NCBI GenBank assembly: GCA_010014835.2
Contig: JAAAKB020000025.1
Location: 1,112,772-1,141,270 of the forward strand
Reading direction: 5' to 3'
DNA length: 28,499 nt
Source of the DNA: Apostichopus leukothele
Taxonomy: Eukaryota; Echinodermata; Holothuroidea; Aspidochirotida; Stichopodidae
Position 1 is the stretch's first letter. The number at the start of each line of letters is the position of its first letter. A program made the translations under genes and the position numbers. The notes under the pieces are model-generated. The model saw nothing but the letters and a program-made list of their open reading frames with translations, was not told the origin of the DNA and searched no databases. Positions 1 to 10,919 of the stretch are shown here, one piece after another.

Positions 1-1327
1 AAAGGGGGGAGGGAGGGGAGGGGGGAGAACGAGAGTTAAAACAGCTCTGGGAAGTAATAAAGAAACATTACTTCTTTTCTCATGTTTGAATAAACACTGT
101 TTGCCATAAAGTATTTAACATATCAAATCATGTTAAATCACTAGACAAAGCCAAATGCTAGTATCCCTGGAATAAAATCAGCTATAGTCTCTGTTTGCTA
201 TTAAAACTGAAACAAAGACTGAAAGATAGAGAGAGAGAGAAAGAGGGGGGGATTTACTTAAATTGAGTATGGTTAATTCCCAATATATTTCATATTAGAA
301 TGCCATAACAATTCATGTATCCTAAGATTGGCTAGGCAAGTTTAAATTTAAGTTAAAAATGTCTGAACTCCTGCTTGCATGTGATTCATAAAAGGAGGAG
401 AGTGAGAGCAGTCTTGAGTCTGAGAGGTTAAACTTGAATGAAATCATTGCATACACCCAAAGTAATGTTCAACTGATGAAAAAGTTATCTCTAGAGGGGT
501 ACCTTAGTTGGAAGAGTATTCTTTGCTGGAACCTGACTGACAACTAAAAAGCAAACGTAGCCTCCTTAACATTTCATCAATTTTTTCCCCTCTTCTGACA
601 AAAACTATCAACGTTTTCTCTCATCTCAGTGTTGCTTATTTACATGAAGGAGGAGGCAGAGACCTCCCCCCTACCCCCCCCGGCGTCTTTGGTTTATCAC
701 AATTCCGCCCCCTCTTAAGTGCCCCCCCCCCCCCATATTATAGCTTCAGACCGGGAGAGTGACAGTTTCTGCATCTCTGCCTGAGAGCAGCAGTAGCTCA
801 GCCAGTCTGCTGCTACATTCACCACTATGCACTTCACGCATGAGAGGGTTTAATACTATGTTAAAACCTTACAAACGAGACTGGAATCCGAGTAGCAATA
901 TCGAACAAGCATCACTTTCTCAATGCACTGGCGATCATGGGCGATAAAGTTGGACGCTATGAACCGTAGAACCTGGTGAACTACTAACTCTTAAAACTAC
1001 CGACCAGCCTAGAAGTACATCTGCTGAAACCATTGCAGTTCTCCACACACAAATGCCAGCTCTGCCCTTACATATCACGTATATGATTTGTGTGATACAA
1101 AAAGTTTTAGATAATAAATTGACAAAAGGTCAAAATCTTTTTCATTCTACAAATAAAGATGCTAATTATGCAACATAAAAAAGATTTCCTTCTTTAATAC
1201 CCATCTTTATATCTGCTTGCTTGACTAGAGATCTGCTATTCGATGATGGGGGAAAAAAAGAAAAAAAAATGTTAAAACTTATCATCCCATATTTAAAGTA
1301 ATGAAATTTTTGAGTAGTTTCTCTCAC
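1..1327. other. Groucho intron 2 sequence, no exon seen
   Basis: This stretch lies downstream of Groucho exon 2 on the minus strand. It is AT-rich with low-complexity tracts: purine-rich at 1-36, GA-rich at about 224-251, and C-runs at about 665-682 and 720-734. The next expected Groucho exon is not recognisable in any frame. A short plus-strand ORF at 759-947 resembles nothing known. Confidence 0.7.
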
Positions 1328-4230
1328 CTGTGATATTGTGCTTGAAGAAAGCTAAACTCCTCCTTGATACGATCACAGGACTCCGCCACTGTGAACTTAT
1401 TAAAGTGCTGCCCCGGCTGGTGAGGCGTCTGAAAAACGAGTGATCCGGATATATAACAAAAGGCATAAATTTCAGGGTAGGAATGCAAAATTTTACTTCT
1501 CTGACTCACAGAAATCAAGGCAGATAGATTGTGATGGATATGACAATCCTATATCACACTGCCGTGACTGAGATTGTTGGGGCTTTGTTTATATTTCTAA
1601 CCGAGCCTTCCCATCCACATCTAATGATCGAAACCAATTTCAAAATGCTCAAAATTTAGGGGAAAATTATACAACAAGTGTACATAGTTTAAATTGTGTG
1701 TGCTTGCCTTATGAAATTTAAAGAGGAAATACAGACCTTGTTGAGCTATGATAACCGATTCAACAATAATTTTTTTTTTTTTTATGCGCATCGTAAAACT
1801 TATCAACCTGGTGATCTTTACAATGACCTATTGTTTTAACCATTGATCACAATTGTTTCATGACAGTGTCGTTAGCCATCCGCTTTTATCCAAACAAATG
1901 TGCTTTTCTAATAAATAAAAAAAATGAAATTAAACTCCACTACTCGTGATGGTTGCTGTTCTTTCAGTAACGTTTAAGAGTGACGAAGGGATACGTCCTC
2001 TAGAAGAGTTAAACCCTAACAAAAAAGGGGCAAAAAAGAGATAGACAAAAAAAAAATTGAAGGTAGTTTATCACAGAGCTGTATGTTGTGAACATATCTG
2101 TAAATATCATCACATGGATTCTGGATAACATTTGATGGTTCTCTAGACATTATATTAATATCTAGGGCAAGTATTGATAATACTCCATCAGAAAGATAAA
2201 GAGGTGTGAACTATTTTGGGTCAGCGAAGTTGACCCCTTTCATAGTGCAACTCGTCAGACATAAAATGCATTGAAATGCTGGAAGGGTCTCACCTGAAAG
2301 TAGGTCAGAAGAAACAGATATGCCCTGAATCTAACATTATCCCTTGGGTTATTGATTTCCTTTTGAGTAAATGAACACCATCTAACCAATTCACCCAGTA
2401 ACACATATGCGGTTACTTCCTCAGGACACCGAACAGGTTAACCAACGCCATTTCTAACATAAATTTATGGGAACATCTCCAAGAACAGAACTTTTGCTTT
2501 AAATTTTTTTTTTTTCGTTGGCATCACTAAATGTGACAAAATTAAACGAGTATCTTCCCATTCGAAACTGAATGAAAATATATGCAGATTATATATATCT
2601 ATACATGTATATCAACATATTGACTGCATAGCTTTTACCTGTTAAAGCCTGCCCTACATCCATTCATTTGGTGAAGAATGAAAATCAATAACGCTTTCAC
2701 AGAACACTTGTAAGCAATCAGATTAAGAAGGGGTCACATGACTATACAGTAGTCATGCATCCATGTTACACAGCATACAGTGGAAACAAAACTCAGAATC
2801 AACATATTGAAGGTTGTGACATAACAAACATAGAAAGGGCAGATTTTAGAGCAAATTTCAAACTTCAAAATTATCAATATTTCTAAGGCTCATTCTTATC
2901 ACAATTTCTCTGCTCCTTTACATTGTACAGGAGAAACTATTAAAGGAATATATTGATCCTGTAACATTTGGCAAACATTCCAATGAGATAAACATATAGA
3001 ATTCTGTTTTGTCTTTGCCAAGTATATAGGCTGGATGTTGGGGGTATTGAGACTACTACAAGGGAAAAGATAAAGTTGAATATTAGTTTTTTAACATTTT
3101 GATCCCTACCAGCAATTCTAATGTCTAACTTTACCGAGAAGGTGGTAACATTTTGAAAGATAAGTGGATACCTTTTTCTCTCTTTTTCATTGTTTTCTCA
3201 CTATAACCTGCTGAAAAGCTCACCAGAAGGTCAAATTAAAGTCCCAAATGCCACAACGGAGCCAGTACAGCTAACATAACCTCCATGGTGACAAAAGGTG
3301 AATGACAAGTCACAGTAATGGAATGGTGTGTTTAAGGCCACACTTGATGCCAAGGTTTGCTACAACCTATCAATGAAAATAGCTATCATTCTGACTTTTG
3401 AATTGCATCTTTACTGAGGCTAGTTGTTTTGAAATAAGATGTGATCAGTAATATTCTTTCTTCTTCTTCACTTTTTGTTCTTAAATAAAACAAGTAATTT
3501 TGAAATAGCCCTAGGGGCAATCCTGAGGTTTCACATAATGCAAACCACGTGATAGTTGCTAATGATCTAGGACTCTTTACTTAGGTCTATAATTTGGTGT
3601 TTCTAGGCTGGGGATCAATGGATTAAGCCTAGATAACTTGAGACATAATTGAGGACACGCCTAAAACTATTTGATGCACAAAGAGGATTCGCTTATACTG
3701 CAGAGCACTTCGAACAAGAATCCCAAAAAAGATTTGTTTATACTAGTTAGCTCTGCTTTTCTCTTTATCGGTATGTTGGAAACCTTAAACCTTTTGTTTG
3801 TCGATAGCTCACGTAAACTCCTAGAAGCCATTTACGGCTCTGTCAACAACACGGAGTCCCACTTGGTGATACAAGTAATTTTCGATATCAGGCATCGGTT
3901 ATGAAATACAATCCCACGCTGGGCGCTCGAAATATTTAGAACAGAGCCAAGACTCGACTGAAAATGGCAGTTTTAATGTGTACTTAGAATAACCAAAGGG
4001 TTTAGTCAGCGTGTGGTGGTTAAATAACGTCTCAAGACCTTTAGCGGTAAAAGGAAATTGTTAATGGTAATATAACATGAGATAACAATGTTTTAATGCT
4101 TCAAAATTCAATTACATGCATCCAGGATGATTTACGGCCAGTCTCTTCGACTCAGCCCTTTCAATGAGATACTGCGTACGTAGCGTTGATACTGTAGATA
4201 ACTTACCGGGTGCCTACTTTGAGGATACAT
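1328..4230 (-). CDS. TLE: Groucho/TLE transcriptional co-repressor, first two coding exons (partial)
   Basis: Groucho/TLE proteins are nuclear co-repressors recruited by Hes, Runx, TCF/LEF and engrailed-type factors. Two minus-strand exons are seen. Exon 1 coding part is 4207-4230 and reads MYPQSRHP, ending in a gtaagt donor. Exon 2 is 1328-1428, preceded by a ttttcag acceptor and followed by gtgaga. It reads from TPHQPGQ through [15 protein letters not shown] to LQAQYH, and the donor splits the next codon (AG|). Joined in phase 0, the two exons match the known TLE N-terminus (human TLE1 starts MFPQSRHPTPHQ), which begins the glutamine-rich tetramerisation (Q) domain. The usual next segment (SLKLECEKLASEK) is not visible between 1 and 1327, so it lies outside the window. 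The exon has one extra residue (HFNKF where vertebrates have PFKF). Vertebrates have several TLE paralogues; an invertebrate would usually have one groucho gene. The identification is secure; the single-copy status is inferred. Confidence 0.93.
1429..4206 (-). other. Groucho/TLE intron 1
   Basis: A 2778-bp intron bounded by a gtaagt donor at 4206 and a ttttcag acceptor ending at 1429 (minus strand). It is AT-rich with short A and T runs. No exon, RNA gene or transposon is recognised within it. Large first introns of developmental regulators often hold enhancers, but nothing here proves one. Confidence 0.8.
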
Positions 4231-4442
4231 GCTGGCTTTGTTGAGCTCCACTTTTGCCGCTTTTTAGGTCCGAAATTACCAAGAGAATATTTTTTCCACA
4301 GTTGTGACGGCTTTAATCCGCATAGTCCGTCCAGTGACTCCAAGGAATGAATAGTGGGGATAACACCTTTCAGTTTCGTACACAAATGAACTGACAACAG
4401 TTTGTTACTTCCACGAGGTTCTCGAATTAAGGTTTTAAACAA
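4203..4442 (-). other. Candidate upstream ORF overlapping the Groucho start codon
   Basis: A 79-codon minus-strand ORF begins with an ATG 212 nt upstream of the Groucho ATG. It is in a different frame and reads straight across that start codon. If transcription starts upstream of 4442, this ATG would precede the true start and the overlapping uORF would lower Groucho translation. Nothing in the peptide resembles a known protein. The start of transcription is not known, so this may simply be chance open frame in the 5'UTR or promoter. Confidence 0.3.
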
Positions 4443-5250
4443 GCAAAGATTTCCTTTTGTTTGTAAAGAAGATTATGTTTTCCCTTCCGTAAAATTTCCT
4501 TGTGGTTTAAAGCAAAAGATCTTACATTGAATAGAAAAGAAAATATTGTTTTTCAAAAATAGCACATAGCTTTCCCACAACGCCGATATAGTTGAACATA
4601 GTAAGTAGGTAACGCATTATACAGTACACATATTGCATGCACTACACTGTACGTACGTGCTTAACGCATTGGGAATCCGTATAAGGAAAAGGCTAATTAA
4701 CGTTAGCGTTGCTGAGGACTGTTCGACCAATCAAACGTTCGCTAGGCACGACATTGATAATTTATGTCAATTTATTCAACCAAAAAACCAATCAAACGAT
4801 ATCTTTTTGTGGTGTACACGCCCATCCGTGGAAGAGCTTTTTGTCTGAGCGTAATTACTGTGGTGAGTTTGATAAATGGGGCAAGCGTCTCGCGGCCACT
4901 AATCTTAAGAATGCGGGTACTGTAAGCGATTGTGTTTCAGAAGGAACCTCCTGATAGACAGGCACTGCGACCCTGAATAAACAGTATCCCCGGAGAATTA
5001 GCGAAGCCGCGAATCAGGCAAGAGAAAATAATCGGCTTGAACCCTGTGGGGATGCCACTTTCAAGATATGTACGTTTAGAATTGCATTTTTGGGGCGAAA
5101 TCGAAACACACCTTATTTTCTGTTGCCTGTATCACACAGCTCAGGAAATTGGGGTTCGGGTGAATGAATTATTCGTATGAATATTAAACCCAATGACGTA
5201 TTCGCCCTTGAGGGTTTACATTACAATTTGAAACGCCCTAAAAGTAGCCT
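4443..5250 (-). promoter_or_regulatory. Probable promoter/5' region of Groucho/TLE
   Basis: Directly upstream of the Groucho 5'UTR the DNA becomes richer in CpG than the flanks. It contains two exact copies of ACCAATCAAACG (4726-4737 and 4787-4798, 61 bp apart), each carrying a CCAAT box of the kind bound by NF-Y. No TATA box is obvious near them. A TATA-like GGTATAAAGG on the minus strand lies farther up at about 5849-5858, and a GGGCGG box and an ATTGG box lie at about 6084-6112, so an alternative or more distal start is possible. The exact start of transcription cannot be read from sequence alone. Confidence 0.4.
4726..4798. repeat. Paired CCAAT-box 12-mers
   Basis: ACCAATCAAACG occurs identically at 4726-4737 and 4787-4798, in the same orientation. 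The flanking sequences differ, so this is not a simple recent tandem duplication. Confidence 0.6.
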
Positions 5251-8192
5251 ACCAACCTCGGTGGCCTTCCCTGCATGCAACAACATGTGAATCCTATTAC
5301 GTATGGGGAAAAAAAAAATCATGATCAATTTAACTGAAACGGGTGTGACTGTATTAAAGCAATGTAAAAAAAAAAGCTACTTTACAAATCCCTTTGTGGT
5401 TATATTCAAAATGATAATCGTTACTGCCAAGTGATACATATTAAAAACATATTTATTTCATAAAAATCAATACCCTTTTGAATATTATCATGCGATATGT
5501 CAACACTGTGATTACGTTTTTGTTTTGTTTTTCAGTTTTTTTCCCCCTTTTCTTTTACTATATCTTTTCTTGTTTGGTGAAAATGTTTGGGAGAAAGTCT
5601 TCCTTCTGTCTACGGAATAATTTGAAGGCAAAAGCAAATTGCGATGAGTTTTTCTACAAACATCAATTAATTTTTGTTTTGTCTTCTTCTCCTTTCTTTC
5701 GTTGGGCAATAGTTCTATCTGCAGTAAATTGATCGATATGCTACCGTTGTTAAGTGCAGATATGTTAATTAGCTTTGAACGCATATGTTAGGTAAACTAT
5801 TGCCTCTTGCAGACCTCTCTCACACGGCGGCCATATTCCCACCACAGTCCTTTATACCGTGAGGACAACAACAACACTTTTGAATGTACCATATGCTTCA
5901 AAACGTCAATAAAATTTTAGGTGGCGAATTATGGCGTAGGTAGAAACGAATTGTAAATTACCAGATGCACCATATTGTGCGCTGTATGTACAACACAGAG
6001 AGTAATAACAAATCTCTGGGTGGAGCGTAAGGTTTCACTTAAACATTGAGTGTGTGTTTGAGCGTAAAAATATTGAGATCGGTGGGCGGAGTCTCAATAG
6101 CGATTGGCTGCTTAGGAACATCTTATTAACGGCACTAAAAATCAAAACACGGCATTATATGAGTAGGACTTTTGTGGCATATGCCGTTGCGAGTCTAAAG
6201 AAACTGTGTAGAGTATTTTGTAGTGTGTCAGGCTTCTTCTATCTAAGTTGCGGTTAGTGTATGAGAACGGAGAAGTTGTTTGAATAGACTATAGTACTTA
6301 CTATGACACATTGTATCAATACTGCGAAATGAAGGTATGGTTCAGGCTGCATTACTTCTCTTAATATTGTACGGTATACTTCTCAAGTCCCATATACTGA
6401 ACTAATACGCAAATAGTGCGATCGAAACCCGAAGGGTGGGGGCGTGGCTGGGGGAGGGGATGGAGGGCAATGCTTAAATTATATCAAAGATAGTTGTCCA
6501 ATACAACAATCCAAATTAGTATTTGTTAATTGGAAAGTAAATCCTTGTTTGAATAGGGAATAGAATAGGGAACCGGGAATGCATGGGGATTTGGTATGGG
6601 GAGGTGGGGGGGGGGGGTAGCCGTAGCGCGATTGTGCTTTTTTGTATATATATATATTTATGGTAGTTCGCAGTTACTTGTGCCAATCCTGCAAAGAATC
6701 GCGTTGTGTAACATGCAACCATAAGTGATCAGATGAAAATGTCATTGTTTTGTGTTGCTTGTGAAGGGGATCCACTAAACATCTGACAAAAATTGAACAT
6801 TTAGCCTATACCTGGGCAGGCTTAGTACGCCGAGCTATAACAGTAAGGTCACATTCAATACAGTAACTAGTGTGTTAATAAATATATGTAAAACAGGTAT
6901 AGTAGCTGTACCGCGGGTTGCACACCAGTTTACAAAAAACAACTGTCCCACGTTTTGTTAGTTTGTTTCTTTTGTGTCTTGTTTCTTCAAAACTTGTTTA
7001 TGATTTTCCAGTCGGTATCATGTCGATGATTTGCTTACATAGCATTGACTAACCTATTTATATAGTTCAAGTTGCTTGTTGAGTAGAAAAGAATGGAGTT
7101 ACATCGATTTTGATTGATGTTTTTTTTCGATGATCAAATCCAGACAGTATCGTATATAGAATGGAAATAAAGGATTAATAATAGGGATTTTTTTATCTTG
7201 ATAGCCTATATAGTAATTACACAGTCCAAAAAGAGGACCAGCCTATTATGTGGTTTTCTTTTAATAACACCGATACAGCATTAAATTATATACTAAGTCC
7301 ATGAAATACTCGTTTTCAGGCTAAGTTTGATGCCAACGTCGCCTCCCGTGGTTCAGCCGAAATATTGACGTTAAATCAATTGTTTTTAAGTTCTAATTGC
7401 TTATTGAAAATATATTTCACTTTAACTTCATGTACTACAACAGAACACCCTTATAGATCATGACATTCAGAGCCATTTTGTCCTTGACAAATTTTGCAAT
7501 ACTTTGTAAACATATTATTATTTGAGGCCATGAAAGTAGGGTTATATTGAGTTTTCCTATATTGGCATTTTGTGTTCATTTGAGTCACTGCACCCTAAGA
7601 CTGGTTTGATGTGTTTATAGACTCGGTACTTCAGCCACTTAAATTGAAAAGCCGCGGATATCTAAAGGATTATCTCCAAACATTAAAATAGTGGTACAAA
7701 GATACAACTTGAACTAAAAGAAATAATTTTGAACAGTCTACAATATATCAATACTTAATTTTGGTCAACACATCTATCGCCAGGTTGATTTGTGTCCCTA
7801 TGTGTACATCAACGCTTAGTTACCACTCAGTAACATCCCGAACGTCTATAACTCATTTTCTTCTCGTTCATTTTCCCCCTTCTCATCTAAACAAAACAAC
7901 TTTAATCGATCAACCGTATTTTGCTCATTGTATGATGCTACATCCTCTTGAACCAAAGAGACAATCAAAGAACAATAAAAACCGCTCTAATAACGCGATT
8001 TCCGTTAACATTGTCAAGCAGACGATGTTTATGAAAGTAATGCTAACAACTTGTATTGTTCCGTTTTATATCTTAAACACACAAAGCGCCTATAAACAAT
8101 GTCTCTCGATTGATGTAAAGACGTGAAGGACATTCACATAGTAATCGGGTTACGAGCATTGTACATGGTTTCCTCCAGCAACGATATCCTGT

Positions 8193-8402
8193 TTGGGTGT
8201 ATATGCATATATATATATATATATAGGCTATATGAGCCTGCCATATAATATAGTCCTAACGGTATATAGTAAACGATGTAACGTCAATGTGTACAGAGGT
8301 ATATATGGTATAGCTCTTGTCACAGGCATCATGGAAACCATATTCCATACAGTATATGCCGTTGAGAGGAAGATTCTTATAGTTGTGTTACCTATACATT
8401 AG
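8193..8402. repeat. TA-rich, ggtatatatgg-type degenerate sequence
   Basis: A TA dinucleotide run (about 8206-8226) is followed by about 180 bp of loosely repeated words such as ggtatat, ccatat and gtatat. It resembles the larger tract at 12357-12800 in word content. The open frame across it is a by-product of composition. Confidence 0.35.
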
Positions 8403-9622
8403 TTAACAAATTTTCATCTTTGTTTTCTACATCAAACCGAAGCTGATATAATCATCCTTTATGACTGTGATTTGCAAGGTCGGACCGGGGAACTAAGTTG
8501 TATAACCAGTGACAGACAACTATACAACTGCTTTAAAGTTTTTCTACAAAAATTAATAATCAGACTAGCAAATTTTATCGATTTCAATCATTCATGTTGT
8601 GAAAAAATAGTTATTTTGAAGGCAAAAATTAGTTTTTGGTTTAATCATAATTTAAAAATGGCGGCATAACTGTATTTTTTTTAAATATATATTGGTTCTC
8701 CCCACCCCCCCCCCTCTTTTTTGTTGTTGTTGCAGGTTTTACCTTGTTTGTTCACCAGTTGTCCACATTAAAACTTACAACCATCATGTGGTAGCTTCGT
8801 CAGTCATATCTTGATAACTTTGATTTTCATCCTTTTCTCGTCCAGCCTAATATTTATGATATTTTTCTCTTTTTGGATTGAAAATATTTACTTCGGATGT
8901 TACGACCTTATTCATAGTCGTTCGTTAGGACAATTGTACCTCATAGCGAACGCCGGCTCGTCCCCTGTCCTGCATAACGTCACTAGGCTCTATTTGGTTG
9001 CTTTAGGCCGGTCACGAGACTAAGGTTCAGGCTTGCCATATGAATCCCTATAGTTGAACAGGTATTGTTGTTAATCCTATCACCAACCATTTGGTTATCA
9101 TGCGGCTGCAAGGTATGTCAAATTGGGGGCGTTCTTCCGATTTTGTGTTGTATCACTTCCTTATGTTTACATTATTAGAACATCGAATAGGACGGTAATT
9201 GAGGAAACAGCCTCGTTGTAGAGTGATTATTACCTTCCCTTTGTGGAAAGGACATGAAAACACAACATCCCGCATATACATGATAAACGCGAGCGTTAAA
9301 TCAAGGATAATAGCAATACTATGGTCAACGGCGATCGTAATAAACCGGCACTTTTTAGGGGGAAAATGGCCGTCCTTTGTATGTTTTGCCGCGCACCTGT
9401 ATACCAATTTATTAATATGAGGCCGCCCAGTAGTAGATCCATTATGACTTCCCGGCACCTGGTTGGTTTTTCGAATTACGGGAGGCCATTCTTGCAATAT
9501 GACCTTGTCCCTTAATGGGTTATTACTTTCTCCAATTTCGTTTTACATTGGGTAAAATCAAAGAGATGCTAAAAGCGCTAAACGCCTTACAGGCTTATTT
9601 TAGTGCTATCATTTCATATTGC

Positions 9623-9933
9623 AACACGCACGCACGCTCGCACACGCAAACGCACGCACACATCACGCACGCATACATACACTTACGCACACGAAATACA
9701 AAAGGTTAAGTTTAGAGTGATATAAAGTATGGTAGGTCAAAGAAAGTTCGTTCAGTGGAGAAAACCACTCCTTCATGCGTAAACTTCCAACGGAACCTAC
9801 CAGCAAATTGTTTACACCCCTTTATTTCTTTCACGTTCACCCAATTCAGTTCCAGGCGCAGATCAAGGGAATGTGAGGTGTACGTCCACCCCACCACCTT
9901 TCAACCCCTCACTAACACACACACACACACACA
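9623..9933. repeat. CA/CGCA microsatellites
   Basis: An imperfect (CACG/CACA)n array runs at about 9623-9693, and a cleaner (AC)n run at 9914-9933. They frame about 220 bp of ordinary sequence. Confidence 0.8.
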
Positions 9934-10740
9934 AATCGAAAGTAGTTATTAACACAACCTTGCGTTTAGAACTAATCGTAGACCTAATTTAAGTCTAACT
10001 ATGCTTGAGAATGCACCATTTCATGTCTGCAATTTAATTGTCAAGAGGGAGGGCCCACACCCTCTATATGGGAGGGGTCAAACCCCTACTGTATAAAATC
10101 ATTGCTTTGCCTCTGCGCACCATCCCCACCCCACCCCATTCTCACCGAAAACCTTTATTTCCAACCTAGAAACTTACTCCATTTTACTGTTCGCGAAAAA
10201 AAAATTTACTCTACGCGAAAGAAGGGAAGTGTTATTATTGTGCATGTACAGTGTTTATTGACTGGGGCTTCTCAAGACCTGGGAAACCATCGTGAGCATG
10301 TAACGCAGTCGTTATAAGTACCAGCTTTTACTTGGTGAGTGGGCAGGTGAGGAGATGGGGATAGGGATGAAGAGGGGGTCCTGGATCAATAATAAGTGTT
10401 ACATGTGTCATCTGTGTGGATGAGAAGTACCAGGACGCCGTCCAGCATGGTGGTTGCCCTCACTGAGTTTCAATATTAGTTTGTTAATTTAAGAAGTCTG
10501 TATGGTTGTATAGGTTCAAAGACGCAGATACGCTAAACGTCACATTTTGTTGGCTGCTTATGGATCACACATTCCAAAATACATGAACGTTGCTGTTAAA
10601 AATTGCAAGCAAAACACTGGTGACAGGTCGCACACTCATGTAAGAATGGTGGCCACCAGCCTCATTGAGATATATTTCGCTTTTTGAAGCATTGTTAAGT
10701 GGAAACATTTATTTCGGCTGCAGGAGGCGATGCTCTATAG

Positions 10741-10819
10741 CAGGGTTTCCCTAACTTTATCCCCCCACCAAACCCCCTTGGCAGTCAAAGTTTTCCGCGA
10801 CCCACACCGCCCCCCGCCC
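10741..10819 (+). mobile_element. Possible hAT-type terminal fragment abutting the gap
   Basis: The segment opens with CAGGGTTTCCCTAACTTTAT and continues with a C-rich stretch ending in ccgcgacccacac. This is the layout common to hAT non-autonomous element ends (CAG start, then a decayed ccgcgaccc word). The eight bases before it (ctctatag) fit the nTnnnnAn pattern of hAT target duplications. The matching end and second duplication were not found; the 100-N gap begins inside the element, so the call is tentative. Confidence 0.3.
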
Positions 10820-10919
10820 NNNNNNNNNNNNNNNNNNNNNNNNNNNNNNNNNNNNNNNNNNNNNNNNNNNNNNNNNNNNNNNNNNNNNNNNNNNNNNNNN
10901 NNNNNNNNNNNNNNNNNNN
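10820..10919. other. Assembly gap (100 N)
   Basis: Exactly 100 Ns, the usual placeholder for a gap of unknown size. It is flanked on both sides by C-rich low-complexity sequence (cccccgccc before, acaccccaccccc after), which probably caused the break. Confidence 0.99.

Larger units (their letters stand above)
5251..10740. other. Intergenic, upstream of Groucho; simple repeats only
   Basis: No conserved coding exon is recognised on either strand. Open frames such as 7761-8126 (plus) and 9153-9497 (minus) show no domain and no exon-like boundaries. Visible simple repeats are a G-run at about 6601-6618, TA repeats at about 6644-6656 and 8206-8226, a C-run at about 8701-8714, a CA/CGCA-type microsatellite at about 9623-9693 and (AC)n at 9914-9933. 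Confidence 0.6.

Noticed and set aside
4571-4578. TGTGGGAA, a Su(H)/CSL-type site upstream of Groucho
   Set aside because: Tempting because Groucho acts in Notch output, but a single 8-mer is expected by chance in a window this size and another occurs at about 19445.
5849-5858. TATA-like GGTATAAAGG on the minus strand as the Groucho core promoter
   Set aside because: It is 1.6 kb from the start codon with no supporting initiator or transcript evidence; kept only as an alternative.
7761-8126. 121-codon plus-strand ORF
   Set aside because: No recognisable domain, biased toward common AT-rich codons, no promoter or splice context. Length is within chance for intergenic DNA.
9153-9497. 114-codon minus-strand ORF with open frames also on the plus strand
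   Set aside because: Both strands are open because the stretch is locally less AT-rich; no family similarity was recognised.
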